Shown here one piece after another: positions 1-7,634 of a stretch of 64,000 nt of DNA. Location of the stretch: the NCBI RefSeq assembly GCF_003058465.1, contig NZ_CP028901.1:3162001-3226000 (forward strand). The letters are read 5' to 3'. Made by a program: the position numbers and the translations under genes. Under the pieces are notes generated by a model. The model saw only the letters and a list, made by a program, of their open reading frames with translations, was not told the origin of the DNA and did not search any database. The DNA is from Orrella marina (lineage in GTDB: Bacteria; Pseudomonadota; Gammaproteobacteria; Burkholderiales; Burkholderiaceae_B). The first letter of the stretch is position 1; each line of letters opens with the position of its first letter.

Positions 1-127
1 CATAGTCATGGGTTTTTACTCACAAACAGTTGCTGAGCCTGATCTTTAGTGGAAGCTCTGTACTGGGGTTCTCGAGAGAATCTTTGCCCGATTTTGAGGG
101 TATCTCACGCTGTTCCACCAATCAGAG

Positions 128-1465
128 TCAGGCTACGCGAGCGAGAAAATCACGAAGCACGCTAACAAGGCCCTGCAGCGCTATATCGTTTCTGTCCATC
201 AAATATTCGAAAATCTCCTTCTGTGTCGCTACTTTCTTTTCCTGAAGATAATTATGGAAATCCTTGGGACCAGTAAAGCTACCTCTGCTCGTCACAAACG
301 GAAATTGATTATCTACTTGGCTTTCTGCATAGATAGCCTTTTCAACGCTTTCGAGAGGGATCGTATATACCCCAGAGTGTTCAACAAATTTCTCATTTTT
401 TTGGTCACCATCAAGGATTGCCATCACGTTGCCAGGTGAAGACAGAAATTGTTCCCTCTCATTGTGCTTCATCAGATTAATCACTTGGGTTCCTCCACCG
501 ATGAAGATGATCTTGTAGCGAAAGAATATCTGAGGACAGTACTTTTGTATGATGGCTTCAATGAAACCAAGAAGAACTTCATCTTCTGTTAAGATATACT
601 TATCCCATCCCGAGAATCCGAAAAGGCGCGCTTTGGCGTAGCTATAAGATTTTGGACTAATAGAAATCTGTCCTTGGCTTTCGTCAATATAAAAAAGTTC
701 TCTCGCCTCAAGCTGTCGCATTAGGGCAAGCGAGTGGGTTGTAAATAGAATCTTGCGCTCATACCTGGCGCAGAAATCGCGTAGCCACGCAGTCAAGTTA
801 GCCTGCGCTGCCGCATCGAGAGAAAGGTCAATCTCATCAATCACGATGAGTTGAGCTGACCCCTTGATAGTCCGATACAAGTTTATAAGAAAATACTCCC
901 CAGAGCTCAGGTAGTCTTCACGGATGTAGGTGTGATCGTCCTTGACGATCGCGTAGTAACTCTTACCTTTGACGGTCACCTCTACCATGCTCGAGTAGCG
1001 TATCGAACCATATATTGCGGTGAGAAAGGCAATAAGCTCATCCGGGCGGCCATGACTGCCGAGTGCAATCGCCTTACGGATATCTAAGTCCGCCTCGCTA
1101 GCACTTTTGAAGTAATTGAAGCGATTGCCGTGGGGCATCGGCAGCTCGGCTGAAATGAGGCCGCGCAGCTCGAACGGAATTACCTCCCTGCAGTTCAGTG
1201 ATCGAATCTTCTCGTCATACGAAAACACTAACTTGGTTCCGTCTACGATGTAGGTGATTCGACTATTGAATGAGAACGCATAGGGTGTTGCTGTCTTAAT
1301 AAAAGTATCGGCGCTCGAGAGGTTGCGCAACGCACGAACCAAAGTAGTTTTACCGGTTCCGTTTCGTCCTACCAAACAAATCAGTCCGGGAGCAGAGAGA
1401 TCCAGTTCTAGCGTAAGGCTCATAACGTGCTGGATGAACTCGAGGTGGACTCGAAGACTGTTCAT
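128..1465 (-). CDS. ABC-type ATPase with C-terminal TOPRIM domain (OLD-like retron effector)
   Basis: 445 aa. An N-terminal ABC/SMC-like ATPase carries a Walker A (GRNGTGKT, residues 33-40), an ABC signature (LSSGE, 186-190), a Walker B (LIVIDEID, 207-213) and an H-loop histidine (FTTHS, around 244). The C-terminal third has the pattern of an OLD-type TOPRIM nuclease: an acidic TEDE cluster at 293-296 and DGD at 352-354. The ATG overlaps the stop of the RT gene upstream by 4 bp (ATGA), so the two are translationally coupled. An RT followed by an ATPase-TOPRIM protein is the layout known for type I-B-like retrons (the Retron-Eco8 group), where this protein is the toxic effector released on phage sensing. 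The family motifs are seen; the retron role is inferred from the partner gene. Confidence 0.75.
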   Translation of the reverse strand: MNSLRVHLEFIQHVMSLTLELDLSAPGLICLVGRNGTGKTTLVRALRNLSSADTFIKTATPYAFSFNSRITYIVDGTKLVFSYDEKIRSLNCREVIPFELRGLISAELPMPHGNRFNYFKSASEADLDIRKAIALGSHGRPDELIAFLTAIYGSIRYSSMVEVTVKGKSYYAIVKDDHTYIREDYLSSGEYFLINLYRTIKGSAQLIVIDEIDLSLDAAAQANLTAWLRDFCARYERKILFTTHSLALMRQLEARELFYIDESQGQISISPKSYSYAKARLFGFSGWDKYILTEDEVLLGFIEAIIQKYCPQIFFRYKIIFIGGGTQVINLMKHNEREQFLSSPGNVMAILDGDQKNEKFVEHSGVYTIPLESVEKAIYAESQVDNQFPFVTSRGSFTGPKDFHNYLQEKKVATQKEIFEYLMDRNDIALQGLVSVLRDFLARVA

Positions 1466-2418
1466 TGGGCGGATCTATGCAAGAAGCTATCAATGACTGT
1501 TGTCCCGAACTTGGCCCTAAGCTTTTCCAAGTAGCGAGGATCAGTTGCATATACGTAACTGATCAAGCCGCTTAGCCTTTGCAGCCCTTCCTCCATTCCC
1601 TCGCTTCGTTCTTCCTCGAAAATTTTCGCCAACCGCGATCGATCGCTTACATAGAAGTGAAGCCAAGACTCGACCCTGTTCCTAACGTCGCGATCAATAG
1701 CGATAGTGCCATTAGGCAAAATGACAAGGCCTAGCAGCTTCACTTTTCTTCCGATAGTCGTAAATTTGCTTTTGCTGGAATTGAGCGCGAACTCATCTCC
1801 CAACTCAGTTGAAAGACAACTTTTGATCACGTCACTAGCAGCTTCAATAGCCGAGCGATCATCTGCTGAAATAATGATGTCATCAGCATAGCGCGTGTAT
1901 ATCCATTGTCGCTCTCTACTTATAGACGCGAGTCGTTCGTCGAATCCGAGCAGGCAAGCGTTGCTTAGGATGGGGGATGTTGAGTAGCCAATTGGCAGTT
2001 TGCCGTTGATTGTGAGCAGGTCCAGAAGATGGTCAATATGCTCGGCCAAGTCAGAGATGGGGGTTACGGCCCTCTCAAGAGCTGATCGGACTAGGCCAGA
2101 GGTAATGCTATCGAAGAACCGTTCCAGATCTGTTCGGTAGAAAGCTCTGCTGCGTGAGTGGGGCATAACAGCTTGCAGAAGGGTTGCCCCCTTGCGATAA
2201 GCAAACGACACAGATTGATTAACTGGAAGAAACTCAAGCAGAAACCCGTTGAGGAACGAGTGAAAGTCCTTCAGCTTTTTAGAAGGCTTATAGATGGTTC
2301 TGTTGTTCCACTGCACGGAAGTATAGTGTTCCCTAGGGTTTAACTCAGAGAACTCTTCGAACCTATACTTCCCGTGATACATGGCATCGAACAACTGATG
2401 CAGCGGTCGTGGAGTCAT
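1462..2418 (-). CDS. Retron-like reverse transcriptase
   Basis: 318 aa. Core RT motifs are present: RTDLERFFDSI at 95-105 (first catalytic Asp), LPIGYSTSP at 141-149 and YTRYADD at 174-180. A QAVMPH stretch at 82-87 sits where retron RTs carry NAxxH. The later retron VTG motif is replaced by LLG (228-230). The length fits compact retron RTs, and there is no maturase or endonuclease domain as in group II introns. The gene is followed by the ATPase-TOPRIM gene with an ATGA overlap and preceded by a hairpin-rich leader. Its likely job is to make msDNA from that leader. The exact retron subtype is uncertain because of the divergent VTG position. Confidence 0.8.
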   Translation of the reverse strand: MTPRPLHQLFDAMYHGKYRFEEFSELNPREHYTSVQWNNRTIYKPSKKLKDFHSFLNGFLLEFLPVNQSVSFAYRKGATLLQAVMPHSRSRAFYRTDLERFFDSITSGLVRSALERAVTPISDLAEHIDHLLDLLTINGKLPIGYSTSPILSNACLLGFDERLASISRERQWIYTRYADDIIISADDRSAIEAASDVIKSCLSTELGDEFALNSSKSKFTTIGRKVKLLGLVILPNGTIAIDRDVRNRVESWLHFYVSDRSRLAKIFEEERSEGMEEGLQRLSGLISYVYATDPRYLEKLRAKFGTTVIDSFLHRSAQ

Positions 2419-2424
2419 CGATCA

Positions 2425-2640
2425 CTCACCTTGGGCATCCCTTCACAACTAAAGCTGAGGCGTGCCTGACTGCAGCCCGTTGGCATTTACGAAATACCCG
2501 GCCGAACATAGCACAAGCCTTCGACCGGGCACGCGTAAGTTGATAAAACGCCCTAGGTACCAGACATTAGACTGGAGCTACTCCTAGTCGCTGGTATGGA
2601 AAAACTGTAGCACAGCTCCGTTTCGATAGACAAGCAAATA
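2425..2640 (-). ncRNA. Candidate retron msr-msd leader
   Basis: This non-coding stretch lies directly upstream of the retron-like RT, in the position of a retron ncRNA. Read on the minus strand it holds two strong hairpins. One spans 2559-2595: outer arms ACCAG/CTGGT and inner arms GACT-GGAG/CTCC-AGTC with one bulged A. The other spans 2497-2529: 10-bp arms CCCGGTCGAA/TTCGGCCGGG with one G-U pair. I could not identify the a1/a2 terminal complementarity or the branching guanosine, so the ends are approximate and the assignment rests on position and structure. Confidence 0.45.
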
Positions 2641-2738
2641 GGGTGCTGACACTAGATCCGGGGCATTCGACGGAGAGCCTAGACTTCGGCCAGTAGAGGC
2701 TCAGCGCTGTGGGTACCAGTTCACCGGCCGCTCATGGC

Positions 2739-2772
2739 CGGACAGCGACCAGTTGGGTGGCCGCACTGTCCG
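2739..2772. repeat. Bulged palindrome at the outer end of the left recombinase repeat
   Basis: A 34-bp imperfect palindrome: arms CGGACAG/CTGTCCG, then CGACCA opposing CGGCCA, with two unpaired bases on one arm and a short central loop. It marks the exact outer edge of the inverted repeat, downstream of the recombinase gene, and occurs identically at 19196-19229. It could be a recombinase attachment site or a terminator-like structure. Confidence 0.5.
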
Positions 2773-2786
2773 AGATTAAGTAAACA

Positions 2787-3413
2787 TCACACTTCTGTCT
2801 GCTCTGCCATTTCAAGGGCGTCATCGACCTCGATGCCAAGGTATCGCACCGTGCTTTCGAGCTTGGTGTGACCGAGGAGCAATTGAACTGCCCTCAGGTT
2901 TTTTGTGCGACGGTAAATTAAAGATGCCTTTGTTCTTCGCATTGTGTGCGTTCCGTATGCTGTCGGATCTAAACCAATGGCGACCACCCAAGCATCGACT
3001 ATCCGAGCGTATTGCCTGGTCGATAAGTGCAAAGATGCGTGGATCCGGCTTGAGAAAATGAAATCATCAGCGCGCAGTTGTTTGTAGCGTATCCATCTCA
3101 CCAACGATTCGCGTGTTTGCTGAGTGATTTCAAATTGCACAGGGCGTTGGGTTTTTTGCTGCATAACAATCGCACGAGGTGCCACATGCTCCCCGTGTGC
3201 GATGTCTCGGACTCGTAGTTTCACCAAGTCGCAGGCCCGTAGCTTGCTGTCAATGGCGAGATTGAAAAGAGCAAGATTACGGAGATCGTTCGACAGTTGT
3301 AGTCGGACACGGATAGCCCATATGTCCTTGAGCTTTAACGGTGCTTTTTGCCCAACGAGCTTGCCCTTGTTCCATGGCTCGTGCGTTAAGGCAGTATGCA
3401 CATTCGGTTTCAT
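2787..3413 (-). CDS. Small tyrosine recombinase/integrase, copy 1
   Basis: 208 aa. This is a catalytic-domain-only tyrosine recombinase without the usual N-terminal core-binding domain. The catalytic residues can be followed: Arg in SKLRACDL, Lys in QQKTQRPV, H-x-x-R in HTMRR, His in LLLGH, and the tyrosine nucleophile in VRYLGI. An AAGGAG ribosome binding site lies 6 nt before the ATG. The gene points away from the 3.5-18.5 kb segment, and its near-identical twin at 18555-19181 points away from the other side. Such short integrases are usual at the edges of small genomic islands. The substrate site is not known. Confidence 0.9.
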   Translation of the reverse strand: MKPNVHTALTHEPWNKGKLVGQKAPLKLKDIWAIRVRLQLSNDLRNLALFNLAIDSKLRACDLVKLRVRDIAHGEHVAPRAIVMQQKTQRPVQFEITQQTRESLVRWIRYKQLRADDFIFSSRIHASLHLSTRQYARIVDAWVVAIGLDPTAYGTHTMRRTKASLIYRRTKNLRAVQLLLGHTKLESTVRYLGIEVDDALEMAEQTEV

Positions 3414-3419
3414 GAGGAG

Positions 3420-3441
3420 CTCCTTTTTATAGGGAAAGGAG
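3420..3441 (-). promoter_or_regulatory. Hairpin sequestering the recombinase ribosome binding site (copy 1)
   Basis: Immediately upstream of the recombinase ATG the leader can fold into a 7-bp stem CTCCTTT/AAAGGAG with an 8-nt loop, and the 3' arm contains the AAGGAG ribosome binding site. Folding would hide the site and limit translation. The same structure is in the other copy at 18527-18548. Confidence 0.4.
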
Positions 3442-3601
3442 TTTTAGTGTGCTGCCAATGACTCAAATTCCATAGGCTGTCGAGTGAGAACATGATCAAA
3501 CGCTACCGACCCTTTGTCGACGTTGTGCCAGCCCCTAAGGCGCCGTTGCCCGAACACTCAAATCTTTACTTCGATTCTCGGAAGCCGCCACTCGGCTCCC
3601 G

Positions 3602-4246
3602 CTACTGGGGGCTGTCAATCTGCTGACGCACGAGTTCCGCCATCGCGTTTGATTGGGAGTCCTGCTCAGCCATTAATCCATCAACCGTCCCGTGTCTGTC
3701 GACGAGCGCTTCATCCTGACTGACCTTGAGTCGCCCTTCCAGTCGATCAATGCGAATTTCAATACCGACAATAGCGCGCAGTAGCTTTTCGACATAGTCC
3801 GTCGGAGCATCTTTCACGCTCCACGGAGTCGGCCGTGACGACTCCTGGGCATCAGTCAATTGATGCAGCATGCTCAGAATCCACTCGCCGTCTTCAACAG
3901 CCCTCGCATTTCCATGGGCATGAACCGTGACGTAATTCCAGGTGGGAACGACCTTGCCATGTCCCTCCTTGCCGGGATACCACGACGGCGTTATATAGGC
4001 TTGAGGCCCCAAAAACATGACGACTGACGGGGCACCTGCAAGAAGTAGTCGCCAAACCGGATTGACTCTCGACACGTGCCCGATCAAGCGACCGCTTTCC
4101 CCGTACGTTCGGTCAAGAACAAACGGTATGTGGTTAGCCACGAGACCGTCGCCCGTCTGGCAGGCCCATCCACCTAGTGGATATTGGTCGATATGGGCAT
4201 GCATCTGGGCCAGATCGTTTAAGGCGTGATATTTCGGCCGGTACAT
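3602..4246 (-). CDS. paiB: PaiB-family FMN-binding regulator
   Basis: 214 aa, the usual length for PaiB. Recognisable family stretches include MYRPKYHALND at the N terminus, an NHIPFVLDR-like strand, PSVVMFLGPQAYITPSWYP and VPTWNYVTVHAHG, which form the flavin-binding split barrel. PaiB proteins are FMN-binding proteins annotated as negative transcriptional regulators. The gene starts 10 bp after the end of the argO-like exporter on the same strand, so the two are probably co-transcribed from the promoter facing argP. The argP-argO-paiB cluster is of ordinary chromosomal type yet lies inside the recombinase-flanked segment. Confidence 0.85.
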   Translation of the reverse strand: MYRPKYHALNDLAQMHAHIDQYPLGGWACQTGDGLVANHIPFVLDRTYGESGRLIGHVSRVNPVWRLLLAGAPSVVMFLGPQAYITPSWYPGKEGHGKVVPTWNYVTVHAHGNARAVEDGEWILSMLHQLTDAQESSRPTPWSVKDAPTDYVEKLLRAIVGIEIRIDRLEGRLKVSQDEALVDRHGTVDGLMAEQDSQSNAMAELVRQQIDSPQ

Positions 4247-4256
4247 GTTTTCTCCT

Positions 4257-4877
4257 TCAATTGCTCACGACGTGGCTGAGTAGCAAGGCCGCCAATACCC
4301 ACATGGTCACGCCAATGATGCCATCTAGCACTTGCCAGGACCTCGGCTTGGCGAATAATGGCGCCAACCAGCGGGCACCCAAGCCCAATGCGCTGAACCA
4401 CGCCAAGCTCGCCGAACTAGCACCGGCAACAAACCATCCCCTGAGAGAAGATGGTTGCTGCGCACCGATGCTCCCGACCAGCAAGACGGTATCCAAATAA
4501 ACGTGTGGATTGAGCAGCGTAAAGGCAGCCGCCTGTGCCACCGCAGCGCCTCGGCTAAGTCCATCGCTTCTCGCATCGGCGCGCAATTCTGCTTTTTGTC
4601 GCATGCGCTGTAGTGCTTGCCATCCATACCAACCAAGAAACACGGCGCCAGATAACGCCATGGCCTTCGCCAAATCGGGTCGATCGCCAATAACCTGGGC
4701 CAAGCCAAAGACCCCTGCGCCAATCAATAAGGCATCCGCCAAAGCGCAGAACAGCACAATCAACCCGACGTGCTCTTGCCGTAACCCTTGACGCAGGACG
4801 AATGCGTTTTGCGCGCCAATAGCGACAATCAAACCGAGGCTGAGTACAAGACCTTGAATAAATACTGCGACGGCCAT
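4257..4877 (-). CDS. argO: LysE/ArgO-family amino-acid exporter
   Basis: 206 aa from the preferred start. Begins MAVAVFIQGLVLSLGLIVAIGAQNAFVLRQG, the LysE signature (shown here only as key motifs GAQNAFVLRQG), followed by about five further hydrophobic helices. These inner-membrane proteins export basic amino acids such as lysine and arginine. An in-frame start at 4937 exists, but ATG 4877 has a GGGGAG ribosome binding site 9 nt upstream and matches the family N terminus. It diverges from an ArgP-type LysR regulator with a 97-bp shared intergenic region, the arrangement in which ArgP activates argO in response to arginine. Confidence 0.88.
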   Translation of the reverse strand: MAVAVFIQGLVLSLGLIVAIGAQNAFVLRQGLRQEHVGLIVLFCALADALLIGAGVFGLAQVIGDRPDLAKAMALSGAVFLGWYGWQALQRMRQKAELRADARSDGLSRGAAVAQAAAFTLLNPHVYLDTVLLVGSIGAQQPSSLRGWFVAGASSASLAWFSALGLGARWLAPLFAKPRSWQVLDGIIGVTMWVLAALLLSHVVSN

Positions 4878-4974
4878 CTTTATTGCTCCCCGATGCTTGA
4901 TGTCAGACAGATTGCCTTCCGGATGCAATGAAGGCAAACTATCTTTACTGAACCAAGATTAGGAAATCTAAAGA
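4878..4974. promoter_or_regulatory. argO/argP divergent intergenic region
   Basis: 97 bp shared by the divergent exporter and LysR genes. It would hold both promoters and the regulator's binding site by analogy with argP-argO loci. AT-rich interrupted dyads are present, but I cannot single out one operator with confidence. Confidence 0.5.
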
Positions 4975-5874
4975 GTGTTTGACTACGAATCGCTTTTTGC
5001 GCTCGCCGCCATCATTCGTGAGGGTAGCTTTGAGCGTGCAGCACGTACCCTGAACGTGACCCCATCCGCGGTGTCGCAGCGAATTCGCTTGCTGGAAGAG
5101 CGTGTCGGCACGCCCTTGGTCGTGAGAGGGCAGCCATGCCACGCGACAGAAATGGGTAGGCGACTTTGCCAGCACGTCGATCGCGTACGGTTGCTGGAAA
5201 GGGAATTACACGATGCGTTACCAACGCTTGCAACGGATGGTGACGCCCGAGTGGAAATGCCAATTGCGGTCAATGCTGACAGTCTGGCGACGTGGTTTGC
5301 GCCCGTGGCAGCAACGTTTGCTGCCGAGTCTCCTGTGCTGCTTAATGTGGCGCTTGATGATCAGGACCATACAGCAGAATGGTTGCGCAGTGGTGTCGTC
5401 ATCGCTGCAGTGACGGGGTCATCGCGACCGCCTGCCGGGTGCAACAGTCGGGCACTGGGTGCCATGCGGTATCTGGCAGTTGCCAGCCCCGCCTACGTAG
5501 CTAGATATTTCTCTGCAGGCGTCGGCGCGGGTACGTTGGCACGCGCACCCAGTTTGGTCTTCAATACGAAGGACGAATTACAGGCGCGTTGGGCCTATCG
5601 GTTGTGCCATCGACATGTGGAATTGCCGCGACACACCTTTCCCTCTCCCCATGCATTTGTGACGGCCGCTTTAGCTGGCATGGGTTGGGGACTGCATCCG
5701 CAATCGCTCATCACTCCCTATCTTGCGGCTGGAGATCTGGTCGAGTTGGTTCCCGATTCTCACTTGGATGTGTCATTGTTTTGGCAGCACGCCAGAGCTT
5801 CATCGTCTCTTCTAGAAGGTTTGTCGAGGGTAGTGATTGATGCCGCGAAAGTGGCGCTGGTGCAGACGGGTTGA
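4975..5874 (+). CDS. argP: LysR-type regulator ArgP (IciA family)
   Basis: 299 aa with a GTG start. The N-terminal helix-turn-helix reads FERAARTLNVTPSAVSQRI (about residues 19-37), followed by LLEERVGTPLVVRG, typical of ArgP/IciA proteins. The C-terminal effector domain covers about 90-290. In other bacteria ArgP senses arginine and lysine and activates the neighbouring LysE-type exporter; the divergent argO-like gene supports the same role here. Confidence 0.88.
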   Translation: MFDYESLFALAAIIREGSFERAARTLNVTPSAVSQRIRLLEERVGTPLVVRGQPCHATEMGRRLCQHVDRVRLLERELHDALPTLATDGDARVEMPIAVNADSLATWFAPVAATFAAESPVLLNVALDDQDHTAEWLRSGVVIAAVTGSSRPPAGCNSRALGAMRYLAVASPAYVARYFSAGVGAGTLARAPSLVFNTKDELQARWAYRLCHRHVELPRHTFPSPHAFVTAALAGMGWGLHPQSLITPYLAAGDLVELVPDSHLDVSLFWQHARASSSLLEGLSRVVIDAAKVALVQTG

Positions 5875-6452
5875 TTGTGGCGCCAAATTCCATGGATTAA
5901 TTTGCTTACCTTATTGCTGCCGTTCGGGATGCGCATATGGCTGAAATTAAGAGCGCGACGGCAGTGACGGCTATTGGCCGAAAGCTGCCGAGCGATGATT
6001 TAAACTACAGCACCTACCTCTGAATCGCTATGGTAATAAAGTGACGATTTCAGTTTGAAAGGCAAGCTTGGCCAGATCCGCCAACCTGGTCAAGCTTCTT
6101 CGCCCGTTTTCATTCCTCAATTATCCTCAGTTCGATTGCAGTGATATCTTGTTTCTCGGTCGGTTCTGGTGAAGTAGCCAGGAAAAGACTGTTCGTTAGG
6201 CGGGAGACAGTTTCAAGTAGTTGATTGAAAGCCAATCTTAGTAGGAAAATCTAACCAAAACCGGACGGATCGATTTGAGTGTCCGATTTAAGATTTCTAA
6301 GTTCTTGATCCGTTGATCGCTCAATCTAAGTTCTAATCGGATCCTACAGATGTTTATGGGTCTATTTGCTTTGATAGCTATTGTTGATGGGTCCTGATTT
6401 GTGATCAGACGGGCGGTTTTTCGAGGGCGATCGCTCTGCCTACGGACAATAT
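5875..6452. other. 578-bp intergenic region without a recognised gene
   Basis: AT-richer than its neighbours, with runs of related short words around 6290-6340 (variants of TCTAAGTTCT and GATCCG). I see no coding frame, RNA or terminator I can support. It separates the argP cluster from the methyltransferase-helicase operon, so it may contain an old insertion boundary. Confidence 0.4.
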
Positions 6453-7634
6453 CTACTTTTTGATCAGTCTCGCTTCGCTCGGATCATAGATGTAGTCGGT
6501 AATGCTTCCGTCCTTGATCCGCGAGACAGCCTCATCGATGACGAACAGCGGGACCAGGAACCATTCTTCGGGTTGCACCGGGTTGCCAAACCGATCGTTG
6601 ATGGTGATGTTCAGGCGGGCTGGTGCAAACAGTCTGTGGAAGATGTTTTCCATCTTGGTGCGGTTGATGCCGGCCAACTTGTAGGTTGCGACCACCTCGA
6701 CTTTGGCCAATAGATAAGTGGATTCGAGTTCGGCGTTGGCAATCCGTGTTTCCACCTTGCCACCGGTGACCCCGATCTTGTGAATCACGTCCCGGTGTTG
6801 GGCCACGTATGGGTGATCGGACCACGAACGCAGCACATAGATGGTTCCACTCTCCAGATCTCCTTCTTCCAGAGTGTCGCTGAACAAGGGACCCAGGTCA
6901 GGATCAGTGATCCGTCGCGATGTGTCATCTTTGTAGAGGGCGCGAGCCAGGGACAAGCGAAGCATGTTGCTTTCGGTGCCATTGGAGAAAATGACGCGCA
7001 AACGAGCGTCCTTCTTGCCCTGGGGTGAATCGAACTCTTCGCCTTGTTCAGCTACATAGGCGGTTTGTCCATCGAGAATGAACCAGTGGCCCACCTCAAT
7101 CGTGGCGTACTGTCCGAAGGGCCGTGTGATCCGGATGCCCGACTTCAGATCCATTCGAACCTGTTCAAACAGGTCTTTGAATGACTCAAAATCCTCACAT
7201 GCTTGTCGGGCTGCAACCTCTTCGGCGGCTCTTTTTTCTGCGCTGGTTCGAACATGGCGCATGACCGTGATGTCAGTGGTGTCCGCAGCGTCTACGAGCT
7301 CGGCTGCCAGACTGTCCAGATCCAGCGGCGCATCCATTGTGGGCTCAATGGATGCTTTCACGACATCGAGCAATCCCTGATGATCCAGGGGCTCCAGTAA
7401 CGCCCGGCAGTCCGGCAGCGCACGCAGTCGATCCAGGCGCACGGCGTACAGGCGCTCGAAAATGTCCCGTCCTTCCCCGTGCAGTGGAGGACGTCCATGT
7501 TTCTCAAAAAAACGCTGAATGTCTTCGAAGCCTGCGATGATTCGTTCTTCCCGGGCAGATCGTCCGGCTTTCTTTTCCTTCGGTGCAAATTCGGACAGTT
7601 CTTCAGCCAACGCATCGAGGTCGTGATCACTCAT
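6453..7634 (-). CDS. GIY-YIG (T5orf172-like) nuclease-family protein
   Basis: 393 aa from the preferred start. The C-terminal part begins with SGTIYVLRSW, continues through HKIGVTGGKVETRIANA (the GIY-YIG core) and contains an NRTKMENIFHRLF helix, the layout of T5orf172/MUG113 GIY-YIG domains. The N-terminal half is charged and contains no domain I know. A start at 7754 is possible, but ATG 7634 overlaps the upstream helicase stop by 8 bp as expected for a coupled gene. It is the last gene of a four-gene operon and would supply the nuclease activity. Bacillus subtilis YeeA-YeeB-YeeC appears to have a similar composition (from memory). Confidence 0.75.
   Translation of the reverse strand: MSDHDLDALAEELSEFAPKEKKAGRSAREERIIAGFEDIQRFFEKHGRPPLHGEGRDIFERLYAVRLDRLRALPDCRALLEPLDHQGLLDVVKASIEPTMDAPLDLDSLAAELVDAADTTDITVMRHVRTSAEKRAAEEVAARQACEDFESFKDLFEQVRMDLKSGIRITRPFGQYATIEVGHWFILDGQTAYVAEQGEEFDSPQGKKDARLRVIFSNGTESNMLRLSLARALYKDDTSRRITDPDLGPLFSDTLEEGDLESGTIYVLRSWSDHPYVAQHRDVIHKIGVTGGKVETRIANAELESTYLLAKVEVVATYKLAGINRTKMENIFHRLFAPARLNITINDRFGNPVQPEEWFLVPLFVIDEAVSRIKDGSITDYIYDPSEARLIKK

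Larger units (their letters stand above)
2739..3514. repeat. 776-bp inverted repeat, left copy (contains tyrosine recombinase gene)
   Basis: This block is repeated in inverted orientation at 18454-19229. Both copies are 776 bp; I found one base difference, giving Gln or Glu in the recombinase (ITQQ versus ITEQ). Homology stops abruptly on both sides of each copy. The repeat contains the whole recombinase gene, its leader and ~50 bp beyond its stop codon. Confidence 0.95.

Noticed and set aside
1..127. Possible gene at the left edge
   Set aside because: Only short shadow frames; no evidence of a real start or domain in the first 127 bp.
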